Origin: an uncultured Pseudomonadota bacterium
GTDB lineage: Bacteria > Pseudomonadota > Gammaproteobacteria > Methylococcales > Methylomonadaceae
DNA length: 32,569 nt
Assembly (NCBI GenBank): GCA_903918375.1
Contig: CAIXED010000046.1
Coordinates: 1-32,569 of the forward strand
Direction of reading: 5' to 3'
In this document: positions 17,604-26,060 of the stretch, piece after piece
Layout of the letters: the number at the start of each line of letters is the position of its first letter
Position numbering within the stretch: position 1 is the first letter of the stretch
Notes under the pieces: generated by a model
What the model saw: the letters and a program-made list of their open reading frames with translations, nothing else
What the model was told of the DNA's origin: nothing
The model's database searches: none
Position numbers and translations under genes: made by a program

Positions 17604-17750
17604 ATGGATGAGATAAGTACAGAAAAAATACACCGCAAATCAATCATAGACCTTTCCAATACCGATGCTCTTGAGTTTCTGTTAAAAACAGAAAGCTATA
17701 GCAGTGCAGAACTACCACCCTATTTTGTTTTTGAGGGATATTCCGCATGA
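17604..17750 (+). pseudogene. 48-codon ORF resembling N-terminus of a defence-type reverse transcriptase
   Basis: A short frame from the ATG at 17604 (GGAG 5 bp upstream) encodes 48 residues containing KSIIDLSNTDALEFLLK, ESYSSAELPPYFVF and the C-terminal EGYSA. The pattern of an S-x-x-x-A-x-x-FLLKxESY segment followed by LPPYF recalls, from memory, the N-terminus of bacterial DRT/UG-type reverse transcriptases that act against phages. No RT catalytic domain (YxDD) follows: the frame stops in an ATGA overlap with the rhuM start. I read it as either a remnant left by deletion, or a real small protein coupled to rhuM. The similarity is recalled, not computed, so confidence in identity is limited; that the frame is open and well placed is directly seen. 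Confidence 0.45.
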
Positions 17751-18775
17751 CCATATCAAATTCAAACAACCTGCTAATTCGTAATTCCACCACGGAATTC
17801 CTAATTTTCACGACTCAATCCGGCGAACAAAGCCTCGAAGCTCGCTACGAAGATGAAACTGTGTGGTTGACGCAAAAACTGATGGGTGAACTGTTTAGTG
17901 TCGATGTCCGCACCATCAGTGAACACTTGAAAAACATCTATGAGGCTGAAGAACTCCAGAAAGAGCCAACTATCCGGAAATTCCGGATAGTTCAAACCGA
18001 AGGTAATCGCGAAGTAACACGCAACATTGATTTCTACAACCTCGATGCCATTATCTCGGTCGGCTACCGCATCAACTCGATCCGAGCCACACAGTTTCGC
18101 CAGTGGGCCACTAGCGTATTACGCTCATTCACGATTAAAGGATATGTGCTAGATAAAAAGCGCATAGAAAATGGCGCCTTTCTCGGTGAAGATTATTTCG
18201 AACATTTGTTATCCGAAATCCGCGAGATTCGCCTCAGCGAGCGCATGTTTTATCAAAAGATAACTGATATTTACGCGACAGCACTTGACTACAACCGCAA
18301 CGCCCCAACCACTAAACGCTTTTTCGCTAAGGTACAAAACAAATTACATTACGCTATCCACGGCCATACAGCCGCCGAGTTAATCATTAATCGCGCTGAT
18401 AGCAACAAACCACAAATGGGTCTGACTTCATGGGAAAAAGCACCGGACGGCAAAATTGTTAAGACTGATGTGGTTATCGCTAAAAACTACCTCAACAAAG
18501 TGGAACTGGAATCTTTAGGGCGTATCGTTAACGCCTATCTCGATCTCGCAGAAGACCGCGCCAATCGTAAGATTCCGATGACCATGGAAGACTGGTCAAA
18601 ACGACTAGACGCCTTTCTGGAATTCACCGATCGTGAAATTTTACGCGATGGCGGCAAGGTTTCAGCCGAACAAGCCAAAGCTTATGCTGAAAGTGAGTTT
18701 GAAAAATACCGCATCATTCAGGATCGTTTATTCGAAAACGACTTCGACCGTTTAATTAAACAGATCGAGGAATAG
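17747..18775 (+). CDS. rhuM: RhuM-family protein
   Basis: The 342-residue protein has the RhuM family pattern: a Bro/KilA-like N-terminal DNA-binding-type region with DETVWLTQKLMGELFSVDVRTISEHL (about residues 36-62), IRKFRIVQTEGNREVTRNIDFYNLDAIISVGYRI, and RATQFRQWATSVLRSF, and a helical C-terminal part. RhuM was first named in Salmonella pathogenicity island 3; it is common in genomic islands and near restriction-modification or defence loci, and its function is unknown. The start overlaps the preceding small ORF (ATGA) with GAGGGATATTCCGC before it. It is bounded downstream by the unrelated convergent wrbA. It was probably acquired horizontally. Confidence 0.85.
   Translation: MTISNSNNLLIRNSTTEFLIFTTQSGEQSLEARYEDETVWLTQKLMGELFSVDVRTISEHLKNIYEAEELQKEPTIRKFRIVQTEGNREVTRNIDFYNLDAIISVGYRINSIRATQFRQWATSVLRSFTIKGYVLDKKRIENGAFLGEDYFEHLLSEIREIRLSERMFYQKITDIYATALDYNRNAPTTKRFFAKVQNKLHYAIHGHTAAELIINRADSNKPQMGLTSWEKAPDGKIVKTDVVIAKNYLNKVELESLGRIVNAYLDLAEDRANRKIPMTMEDWSKRLDAFLEFTDREILRDGGKVSAEQAKAYAESEFEKYRIIQDRLFENDFDRLIKQIEE
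17968..17992. repeat. Perfect 25-nt palindrome inside rhuM
   Basis: AACTATCCGGAA (17968-17979) is exactly complementary to TTCCGGATAGTT (17981-17992), separated by a single A. It lies in the codons for the conserved IRKFRIVQ motif. Twelve perfect base pairs with a one-base centre is a typical operator or recombination-site geometry and would be unusual by chance in a coding region. Confidence 0.75.
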
Positions 18776-18806
18776 GTATTAACGTGAATCCTTAAAACCC
18801 AAAACC

Positions 18807-19759
<953 letters not shown>

Positions 19760-19791
19760 GGTTTACTGGCCTGTGAATCGAAACAAGCCGT

Positions 19792-19797
19792 TATAAT
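19792..19797 (+). promoter_or_regulatory. Consensus -10 box before hldE
   Basis: A perfect TATAAT stands at 19792-19797, 35 bp before the hldE start, giving a leader of roughly 28 nt. No good -35 hexamer is found at 16-18 bp, so it is only a moderate candidate. Confidence 0.35.
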
Positions 19798-19831
19798 AGC
19801 ACCCTGTTTTTACAAACCCGCGTGTAAAGCT

Positions 19832-21262
19832 ATGCAATTACCGAATTACGCCAACGCTCGTGTCTTAGTGGTCGGCGACTTAATGTTAGACCGTTATTGG
19901 CACGGTGCTACTTCCCGAATTTCCCCCGAAGCCCCGGTTCCGGTGGTTCATGTTAAAGACAATGAACAACGCGCTGGCGGTGCTGGCAATGTGGCGTTAA
20001 ACATTGCCGCTTTAGGCGCTAAAGCCTCGTTGCTGGGTTTTGTCGGTCAAGATGAACCGGCGCAAGCGTTGGAAGCTTTGTTAAAAGACGCGGGGGTTTT
20101 GTGTTTATTTGAAGCGATTGAAAACTACCCGACCATCACCAAACTTCGGGTAATGAGCCGTCATCAACAATTAATACGTTTGGATTTTGAAGATGGTTTC
20201 CACGCTGTCGATAGCGATAAATTGCTACACAGTTTTCATGCCGAATTGATGCAATCGCAAGTGGTAGTTTTGTCTGATTACGGCAAAGGCACCCTCAGCC
20301 AAGTGCAAAACTTCATCAAACTGGCCAAGCAAATGAACAAACCGGTATTGGTTGATCCTAAAGGCAGCGATTTTTCGATTTATCAACATGCGACTTTAAT
20401 CACCCCCAATCTCAGCGAATTTGAAGCGGTGGTTGGTCGTTGCGCCGATCAACAACAAATCGTTGAGCGCGGTTTAAATTTAATCGCGGAACATCATTTA
20501 GAAGCTTTGCTAGTCACTCGTGGTGAACACGGCATGACTTTACTCAGCCAAGATCAAGCACCGCTACATTTACCGACCCATGCCCGTGAAGTGTTTGATG
20601 TCACCGGTGCTGGTGATACGGTGATTTCCGTATTAGCCGCCAGCTTGGCCGCAAAGAAATCACTGGCCGAAGCCACGCAATTAGCCAACATTGGCGCAGG
20701 CATCGTGGTTGGCAAACTCGGTACCGCAACGGTTAACACCGAAGAATTAAACACCGCTTTGCACGGTTCACGCGCTGATCATCAAGGGGTTTGCAGACTC
20801 GACACTTTATTAGCACAACGCCAAGCCGCCAAACTAGCGGGTGAAACAATCGTCGCTACCAACGGCTGTTTCGACATCCTCCACCCTGGCCACGTTCGTT
20901 ATCTGCAACAAGCTAAAACCTTGGGCGACCGCTTGGTGGTATTGGTCAATAGCGATGCCTCGGTTCAACGCCTAAAAGGCCCACAACGCCCAGTCAACAA
21001 GCTGGATCACCGTATGGAAATGCTGGCAGCGTTGGAATGCGTGGATTGGGTGGTGGAATTTGAAGAGGACACGCCAAAAGAAGTCATCGACCAATTATTA
21101 CCGGATATTCTGGTCAAAGGCGGTGATTACACCGATATTACCAGCATTGCTGGCCACGAAAGCGTGCTGGCGAATGGTGGTGAAGTGAAGATTTTGTCAT
21201 TTATTGAAGGGCATTCCACGACTTCGATTATTCAGACCATTAAGGATAAGAGCGGACATTGA
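19832..21262 (+). CDS. hldE: Bifunctional heptose-7-phosphate kinase / heptose-1-phosphate adenylyltransferase HldE
   Basis: HldE makes ADP-D-glycero-beta-D-manno-heptose precursors for the LPS inner core: the N-terminal PfkB-type domain phosphorylates heptose 7-phosphate at C1 and the C-terminal cytidylyltransferase-like domain adds AMP. The kinase half shows [43 protein letters not shown] and [14 protein letters not shown]; the transferase half shows [20 protein letters not shown] and [10 protein letters not shown]. The ATG at 19832 gives 476 residues, the same as typical bifunctional HldE. The frame is open upstream to 19739 but that would overlap arsC. Both halves are intact. The organism therefore has heptose-containing LPS. 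Confidence 0.96.
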   Translation: MQLPNYANARVLVVGDLMLDRYWHGATSRISPEAPVPVVHVKDNEQRAGGAGNVALNIAALGAKASLLGFVGQDEPAQALEALLKDAGVLCLFEAIENYPTITKLRVMSRHQQLIRLDFEDGFHAVDSDKLLHSFHAELMQSQVVVLSDYGKGTLSQVQNFIKLAKQMNKPVLVDPKGSDFSIYQHATLITPNLSEFEAVVGRCADQQQIVERGLNLIAEHHLEALLVTRGEHGMTLLSQDQAPLHLPTHAREVFDVTGAGDTVISVLAASLAAKKSLAEATQLANIGAGIVVGKLGTATVNTEELNTALHGSRADHQGVCRLDTLLAQRQAAKLAGETIVATNGCFDILHPGHVRYLQQAKTLGDRLVVLVNSDASVQRLKGPQRPVNKLDHRMEMLAALECVDWVVEFEEDTPKEVIDQLLPDILVKGGDYTDITSIAGHESVLANGGEVKILSFIEGHSTTSIIQTIKDKSGH

Positions 21263-21273
21263 ATTGAGTAAAC

Positions 21274-21311
21274 TTGTTGGCGCATTCGTTTTACGACCAA
21301 TGCGCCAACAA
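21274..21311. terminator. Bidirectional terminator between hldE and bor-like gene
   Basis: TTGTTGGCGCATT (21274-21286) pairs perfectly over 13 bp with AATGCGCCAACAA (21299-21311) around a 12-nt loop. It lies 11 bp after the hldE stop and 8 bp after the end of the convergent lipoprotein gene. The flanks are A/T-rich rather than a long T-run, but the position and perfect stem favour a shared terminator. Confidence 0.7.
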
Positions 21312-21319
21312 ACTAGCAA

Positions 21320-21613
21320 CTATTTAGAGCAATAAACTCGTGCTATTCTAGGTGTATAAATGCCGGCTGTTACATTTGCGAGTAAAACGTCGATAAATGT
21401 CTGCTGAGCTTCTACTTTTATAATTTTATTAGCACCACCACAAATTTCTGCCGCATTCATTGTTTTGCTTTGGCCTATACCACTAACAAAAAAAGGCTGT
21501 CTCTCTTCTTTTGTTGGTGTTGACGCACTTGAACTAGGGTTAATCTGGAAGGTTTGAGTAGCGCAACCACTAAGCATTAAAGCGATTGACATAGATAAAA
21601 CTAGGTTTTTCAT
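21320..21613 (-). CDS. Bor-family lipoprotein
   Basis: The 97-residue product starts with a lipoprotein signal ending LSGC (Cys17). The mature part, QPFFVSGIGQSKTMNAAEICGG followed by KIIKVEAQQTFIDVLLANVTAGIYTPRIARVYC, matches the Bor/Iss family over its whole length. Lambda Bor and ColV Iss are outer-membrane lipoproteins linked to serum resistance, often carried by phages and plasmids. Here it is alone on the chromosome with an AGGA ribosome-binding site and no phage genes beside it. The mature domain keeps two conserved cysteines (in EICGG and at the C-terminus). Confidence 0.88.
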   Translation of the reverse strand: MKNLVLSMSIALMLSGCATQTFQINPSSSASTPTKEERQPFFVSGIGQSKTMNAAEICGGANKIIKVEAQQTFIDVLLANVTAGIYTPRIARVYCSK

Positions 21614-21836
21614 ATTCTGGTCCTGTAGTAAAAATCAACGTAAATCAAACAGCCAATTACTTTGAACACTAAGGTTAATGCAAAAACTAACCTCAAAAGT
21701 AAGCGGCGAGTCGCAATTTAATAGCACTTGTCTTTATTGTCCAATCTTTTCGGTGTCAGACTGGTTTTGACTACATCACGAGTAATATCAAATACAATAC
21801 TTGCCAACCAAAAGCCATCTAAAAATCAGCTTAACC

Positions 21837-22694
21837 ATGAATCATTTAACCGACCGCCTTCAACAATACTGGATTCTCGCTCGTTTCGATAAACCTATCG
21901 GCATTTTTATCTTACTCTGGCCTACTTTGTGGGCTTTATGGATTGCGGCGGGCGGGATGCCTGATGGGTTGACCTTGCTAGTGTTCAGCTTAGGCGTGAC
22001 TTTGATGCGCGCCGCCGGTTGTGTGATTAACGACTATGCTGACCGTGATTTTGATCCGCACGTTGACCGCTGCAAATTACGCCCTATCGCAGCGGGTAAA
22101 GTTAGCCCAAAAGAAGCTTTGGTCGTGTTCGCGGTGTTGTGTTTAACCGCATTTGGCTTGGTGTTGCTGATGAATGGCTTAACCATAGCCTTGTCATTTG
22201 TCGGCGCGTTTTTAGCCGCCAGCTATCCGTTTATGAAACGCTTTACCCATTTGCCACAAGCTTATTTAGGCGCAGCGTTTGGGTTTGCTGTGCCGATGGC
22301 GTTTGCGGCAGTGACGGGCGAGATTCCTCTCGTCGGCTGGATTTTGTATTTGGCGGTGCTGTTGTGGGCGCTGGTTTACGACACTATGTATGCAATGGTC
22401 GATATTGAGGATGATTTGAAAATTGGCGTCAAATCGACGGCGATTTTGTTTGGCAAACGGGTGCGGGAAATTACCTCCAGTTTGCAAATTATCATCATGG
22501 CTTTATTAATTAGCGTTGGCTGGATGCAGCAATTGGCTTGGCCTTATTACGCGGGTTTAGCGGTGGCCTCAGGGTTTTCGATTTACCAACAAATTTTGAT
22601 TTTTAATTTCGACAAGCCCAAATGTTTTAAAGCCTTTTTGAATAACAACTGGTTTGGTTTAGCGGTGTTTGTTGGTTTAGTTTGCGCTTATTTG
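21837..22694 (+). CDS. ubiA: 4-hydroxybenzoate polyprenyltransferase UbiA
   Basis: UbiA attaches the polyprenyl tail to 4-hydroxybenzoate in ubiquinone synthesis, in the inner membrane. From the ATG at 21837 the protein is 286 residues, rich in membrane helices, with the prenyl-diphosphate motif NDYADRDFDPHVDR at about residues 65-78, and the second Asp motif VYDTMYAMVDIEDDLKIG near 186-203. KPIGIFILLWPTLWALW near the N-terminus is typical. The frame upstream to 21801 is not conserved. The stop codon (22695-22697) is directly followed by the ATG of the radical SAM gene. ubiC is not adjacent; the 220 bp before ubiA hold nothing I recognise. Confidence 0.95.
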
Positions 22695-22697
22695 TAA

Positions 22698-24200
22698 ATG
22701 GCTAGCATCGTTATCACCACTCTCAATGCCCGTTATATTCATACGGCATTTGGCTTGCGTTATCTGTATGCCAATTTAGGCGAATTGCAGCATCAAACCG
22801 AGTTGCTGGAATTTAGTATTAATCAGCGGCCGATTGAAATTGCCGAACAGTTATTACAGCAACAAGCCAAGATTATCGGTTTTGGGGTTTATATCTGGAA
22901 CGTCGCCGAAATCAGCGCAGTGGTGGCGATTATTAAACAAGTCGCACCGCAGATTTGTATTGTTTTGGGTGGGCCAGAAGTGAGCCATCCACCGGATTTA
23001 CCGGCAGTTGCCGAGTTAGCCGATTACATTATTACCGGTAACGGTGAAATTAGTTTCCCCAAGCTATGCCAACAATGGCTGGATGCTCAAGCGCCAGCCG
23101 AGAACATCATTACCGGCGAAGCGGCGGCTTTATCGGCACTCGCTTCGCCCTACCCTTTTTACACCGACACCGACATTCGCCAGCGGATTACTTATATCGA
23201 AGCTTCGCGCGGCTGTCCGTTTAAATGTGAGTTTTGTTTATCGTCTTTGGACGCTACCGCCAAGCCGTTTCCACTGGAAGCGTTTTTACAGGAAATGGCG
23301 GTTTTGCATCAACGCGGAGCGCGGCATTTTAAATTTATCGACCGCACTTTTAATCTAAAAGTCGATACCAGCGTGGCGATTTTGGAATTTTTCCTCGCGC
23401 GGTTGAGTGATGATTTATACCTGCATTTTGAAGTGATTCCCGATCATTTGCCGGAACGTCTGAAACTAGCGATTCAGCAATTTCCTGCGGGGATGTTGCA
23501 ATTTGAGGTGGGGATACAAACTTTTGATCCTGACATTCAACAATTAATCAGCCGCAAACAAGACAACGCTAAAACTAAAGATAATTTGCGCTGGCTACGG
23601 GAATATTCGCAAGCCCATATCCACGCGGATTTAATTGTTGGTTTACCGGGCGATACGCTGAGCGGTTTTGCTGACAGTTTTAATCAATTAGTCCAGTTAA
23701 ACCCACAAGAAATCCAAGTCGGGATTTTAAAACGCTTACGCGGCGCACCGATCAACCGCCATAGCGACCATTATCAAATGCGCTATGACCCTAATCCACC
23801 GTATTCGGTACTCAGCACTCGCAACATGGATTTTGCCACCCTGCAACGCTTGAATCGCTTTGCGCGTTATTGGGATTTGATTGGTAACTCGGGGCGGTTT
23901 AGTGGCAGCCTGCCGCTGATTTTTGCTGATCAGCCTTTTGAACGGTTTTTGCAGCTCAGTGATGCGCTGTATGTTTTAGCCGGTAGCACTTGGAAAATCG
24001 CTTTGAAGCGTTTGTTTGAATTGGTGTTTGTAGCGATGACTGATACTTTGCTGATTTCAGCTGCCGATGCGGAAACGGTATTAGCGGAGGATTTTCAGCG
24101 TAGTAGTGAAAAAGGTAAGCCGACATTTTTACAAAAAACCGACAACGAATCGGACAAGGTTCGAGTCGCGAATAAGCGTCAAAGACAGCTATTAGTCTAA
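22698..24200 (+). CDS. B12-binding-domain radical SAM protein (DUF4080 type)
   Basis: The 500-residue protein has an N-terminal cobalamin-binding-like Rossmann domain (about residues 1-135, with GGPEVSHPP and a TGNGEISFPKL segment) and a radical SAM core whose iron-sulphur motif CPFKCEFC is at residues 173-180 within EASRGCPFKCEFCLSS. A C-terminal domain follows with GILKRLRGAPINRH and YSVLSTRNMDF, recalled as the DUF4080 type. Such enzymes often methylate or rearrange carbon centres, but the substrate here is unknown. It begins immediately after the ubiA stop, suggesting translational coupling. Length is normal and the domain set looks intact. Confidence 0.87.
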   Translation: MASIVITTLNARYIHTAFGLRYLYANLGELQHQTELLEFSINQRPIEIAEQLLQQQAKIIGFGVYIWNVAEISAVVAIIKQVAPQICIVLGGPEVSHPPDLPAVAELADYIITGNGEISFPKLCQQWLDAQAPAENIITGEAAALSALASPYPFYTDTDIRQRITYIEASRGCPFKCEFCLSSLDATAKPFPLEAFLQEMAVLHQRGARHFKFIDRTFNLKVDTSVAILEFFLARLSDDLYLHFEVIPDHLPERLKLAIQQFPAGMLQFEVGIQTFDPDIQQLISRKQDNAKTKDNLRWLREYSQAHIHADLIVGLPGDTLSGFADSFNQLVQLNPQEIQVGILKRLRGAPINRHSDHYQMRYDPNPPYSVLSTRNMDFATLQRLNRFARYWDLIGNSGRFSGSLPLIFADQPFERFLQLSDALYVLAGSTWKIALKRLFELVFVAMTDTLLISAADAETVLAEDFQRSSEKGKPTFLQKTDNESDKVRVANKRQRQLLV

Positions 24201-24209
24201 TTTTTTGCC

Positions 24210-24239
24210 GTTATGGATTGGCAAGATCCAATCCATAAC
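24210..24239. terminator. Perfect 12-bp hairpin between convergent genes
   Basis: GTTATGGATTGG (24210-24221) pairs perfectly with CCAATCCATAAC (24228-24239) around a 6-nt loop. It lies between the radical SAM gene (plus) and the SIMPL gene (minus). A T-run (24200-24206) precedes it on the plus strand rather than following, so it is a terminator by position with imperfect T-tracts. Confidence 0.6.
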
Positions 24240-24251
24240 TAACAAAAATCA

Positions 24252-24953
24252 TTATTCGACAATTTTAAATTTCACCCGTACTTCTTGCTCAAAGCGGATG
24301 TTTCGGTTTTCCAATAACGGCGTTTTCGATTCAATATTAGGTGCAGCGGCATCAGATAACATTCTGGCCGAAGCATAGATGGGAAACTCGCTACGTTGAT
24401 CATCAATCAATAACGGCTTACCTAATTTAAACCCCGATTGACTCAATAAGCCAACTGCCTTCTCTTTCGCATCCAAATAAGCCAACCCACGAACTTTGGT
24501 TTTGTTCTCGGCATTATGGCTACTGATTAAGCCGTTGATATTAAATGCGGTAGCGCCAGCTTCTACCGCTTTTTCTCTTAAGCTATCGATTAAATCAAAG
24601 CGACCAAAATCGAAGCTGTACTCAAGATTAAAGACATTTTGTTGCTGTTTACTATCGAAATTTTCAGCATCGAGATGAGTATTGGAATTTGTCAGCGCAG
24701 CTTCATCAATACCGAAATTTTTGAATACCTCTTTTAGTTTTAACCCGACTTGATAGCCTTTCGCTTCAGCTTCTTTGGCGGTTTTTGCGGTGATTCGGGC
24801 ACCAATAGTTAGCGAAGCGGCATCAGCTGGCACAATAAGCTCAGCATGACCAGTGACATTAATCACCGGCTCTTGGTGATGCTCCCTGTCTTCGGCCAAT
24901 ACAGAATTGCTTAGCAGAATACTTAGAAATAAAAGCCATTTATAGTTAGTCAT
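24252..24953 (-). CDS. SIMPL (DUF541) domain periplasmic protein
   Basis: The product of 233 residues starts with a signal peptide (MTNYKWLLFLSILLSNSVLA) and continues with the SIMPL/DUF541 pattern: VINVTGHAELIVPADAASLT, AKEAEAKGYQVGLKLKEVF, LDAENFDSKQQQ, and a final ENRNIRFEQEVRVKFKIVE. E. coli YggE of this family is linked to oxidative-stress defence; its molecular activity is unclear. Two ATGs exist, 24959 and 24953; I chose the second because GATGAG lies at proper spacing before it. Upstream extension to 24995 is not supported. It is monocistronic, facing the terminator at 24210-24239. Confidence 0.83.
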   Translation of the reverse strand: MTNYKWLLFLSILLSNSVLAEDREHHQEPVINVTGHAELIVPADAASLTIGARITAKTAKEAEAKGYQVGLKLKEVFKNFGIDEAALTNSNTHLDAENFDSKQQQNVFNLEYSFDFGRFDLIDSLREKAVEAGATAFNINGLISSHNAENKTKVRGLAYLDAKEKAVGLLSQSGFKLGKPLLIDDQRSEFPIYASARMLSDAAAPNIESKTPLLENRNIRFEQEVRVKFKIVE

Positions 24954-25083
24954 AATCATCTCATCTGAAAAATAGGAATTAACACACCCAAGCAATTTGG
25001 CGTATTGAGCTGGATTATTTGGCTTGTAGCTTAGCGGATGCTTAGGGATACGCTGTGCCGAGGCAACACAGCGTGTAATCTAA

Positions 25084-25114
25084 TCAAAAACGGTGCAATA
25101 AAACTTATTACACC
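25084..25114 (-). terminator. Intrinsic terminator of speE
   Basis: On the minus strand, GGTGTAATAA pairs with TTATTGCACC with one mismatch (plus positions 25092-25114) and the stem is followed by GTTTTTGA. It starts 17 bp past the speE stop codon. Confidence 0.75.
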
Positions 25115-25130
25115 ATTTTATCCAACCGAT

Positions 25131-25979
25131 TTATTTAGCAAATGCCTTTTTAAAAAACTCTGGCATTGCCAAGCTGGCTTTGTGGATTTCGCTGTTGTAA
25201 TAAACAGTTTCAAAGCCTTTATTAGCCGCATCTTGCTCACGGAATGGCGCGAATGCTGATTTACTAGCCATAGTCGCGCTCCACCAGCCTGATGGATAGA
25301 TGCATTGTGGGAAGAATACCGTTTGGTGGTGGTTAAAACCGGCAACCTGCATTTCACCGCGCATTTCGGCCAAAATTTTCATATGCAACAACGGTGATTC
25401 GCTTTGTTGAACCACGATGCCGTTTTCAGTTAAGGCTTTGAAGCAGTCTTTATAAAATTCCGCGCAGAATAAACCTTCGGCTGGGCCGACTGGGTCGGTG
25501 CTATCAACGATAATGATGTCGATGCTGTTTGGCGCGGCGTCTTTGACCCATTTGATACCGTCGATGAATTTCAATTCAGCGCGTGGATCGTTGTTAGATT
25601 CGCATAATTCTGGGAAATAGATTTCGGCTAAACGCGTCACACGCTCGTCGATGTCGATTTGCACAGCGCGTTCAACGCCTGGGTGTTTTAACACTTCACG
25701 CAAAGTACCGCAGTCACCACCACCGATAATTAAAACGTTTTTAGGATTTGGATGGGTGTACAGCACAGGGTGGCTGATCATTTCATGGTAAAAGAAATTA
25801 TCACGAGTAGACACCATGGTGCAGCCGTCGATGACCATCAAATTACCGAAGTGCTCAGTCTCGTAAATTTCCAAAAATTGAAACTCCGATTGTTCTTCAT
25901 GGAGTTTACGTTTGATTTTTAACGAGAAGGCAGAGCCATCAGATTCGAGTGGTTCACTAAACCATTGTGCGTCAAGCAT
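25131..25979 (-). CDS. speE: Spermidine synthase SpeE
   Basis: SpeE transfers an aminopropyl group from decarboxylated SAM to putrescine. The 282-residue protein shows the polyamine synthase set: LMVIDGCTMVSTRDNFFYHE, the SAM-binding IIGGGDCGTLREVLKH near residue 85, QIDIDERVTRLAEIYFPEL, and VDSTDPVGPAEGLF with the catalytic Asp. Length is normal. GAGGA lies about 8 nt before the ATG at 25977-25979. It is divergent from speA with a 60-bp (or 81-bp) shared promoter region. speD and an agmatine-to-putrescine route are not in the window. Confidence 0.95.
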   Translation of the reverse strand: MLDAQWFSEPLESDGSAFSLKIKRKLHEEQSEFQFLEIYETEHFGNLMVIDGCTMVSTRDNFFYHEMISHPVLYTHPNPKNVLIIGGGDCGTLREVLKHPGVERAVQIDIDERVTRLAEIYFPELCESNNDPRAELKFIDGIKWVKDAAPNSIDIIIVDSTDPVGPAEGLFCAEFYKDCFKALTENGIVVQQSESPLLHMKILAEMRGEMQVAGFNHHQTVFFPQCIYPSGWWSATMASKSAFAPFREQDAANKGFETVYYNSEIHKASLAMPEFFKKAFAK

Positions 25980-26012
25980 GAGTAATCCTCAAAAAGTCAT
26001 ATAAGTTTCATC

Positions 26013-26020
26013 ATTATACT
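26013..26020. promoter_or_regulatory. Overlapping divergent -10 boxes of speE and speA
   Basis: The plus-strand string ATTATACT contains TATACT (26015-26020) facing speA and, on the minus strand, a perfect TATAAT (26013-26018) facing speE. Neither has a strong -35. Polymerases could not occupy both at once, so the two genes may compete for one site. Confidence 0.35.
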
Positions 26021-26060
26021 TTAGAATTTTGCACTCTTTATGACAGTAGCCGGAGCATTC

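Noticed and set aside
21614-21836. Possible small RNA or promoter before ubiA (TTGACT near 21766, TACAAT downstream)
   Set aside because: Spacing of about 20 bp between the hexamers is too long for a confident promoter, and no stable structure is evident.
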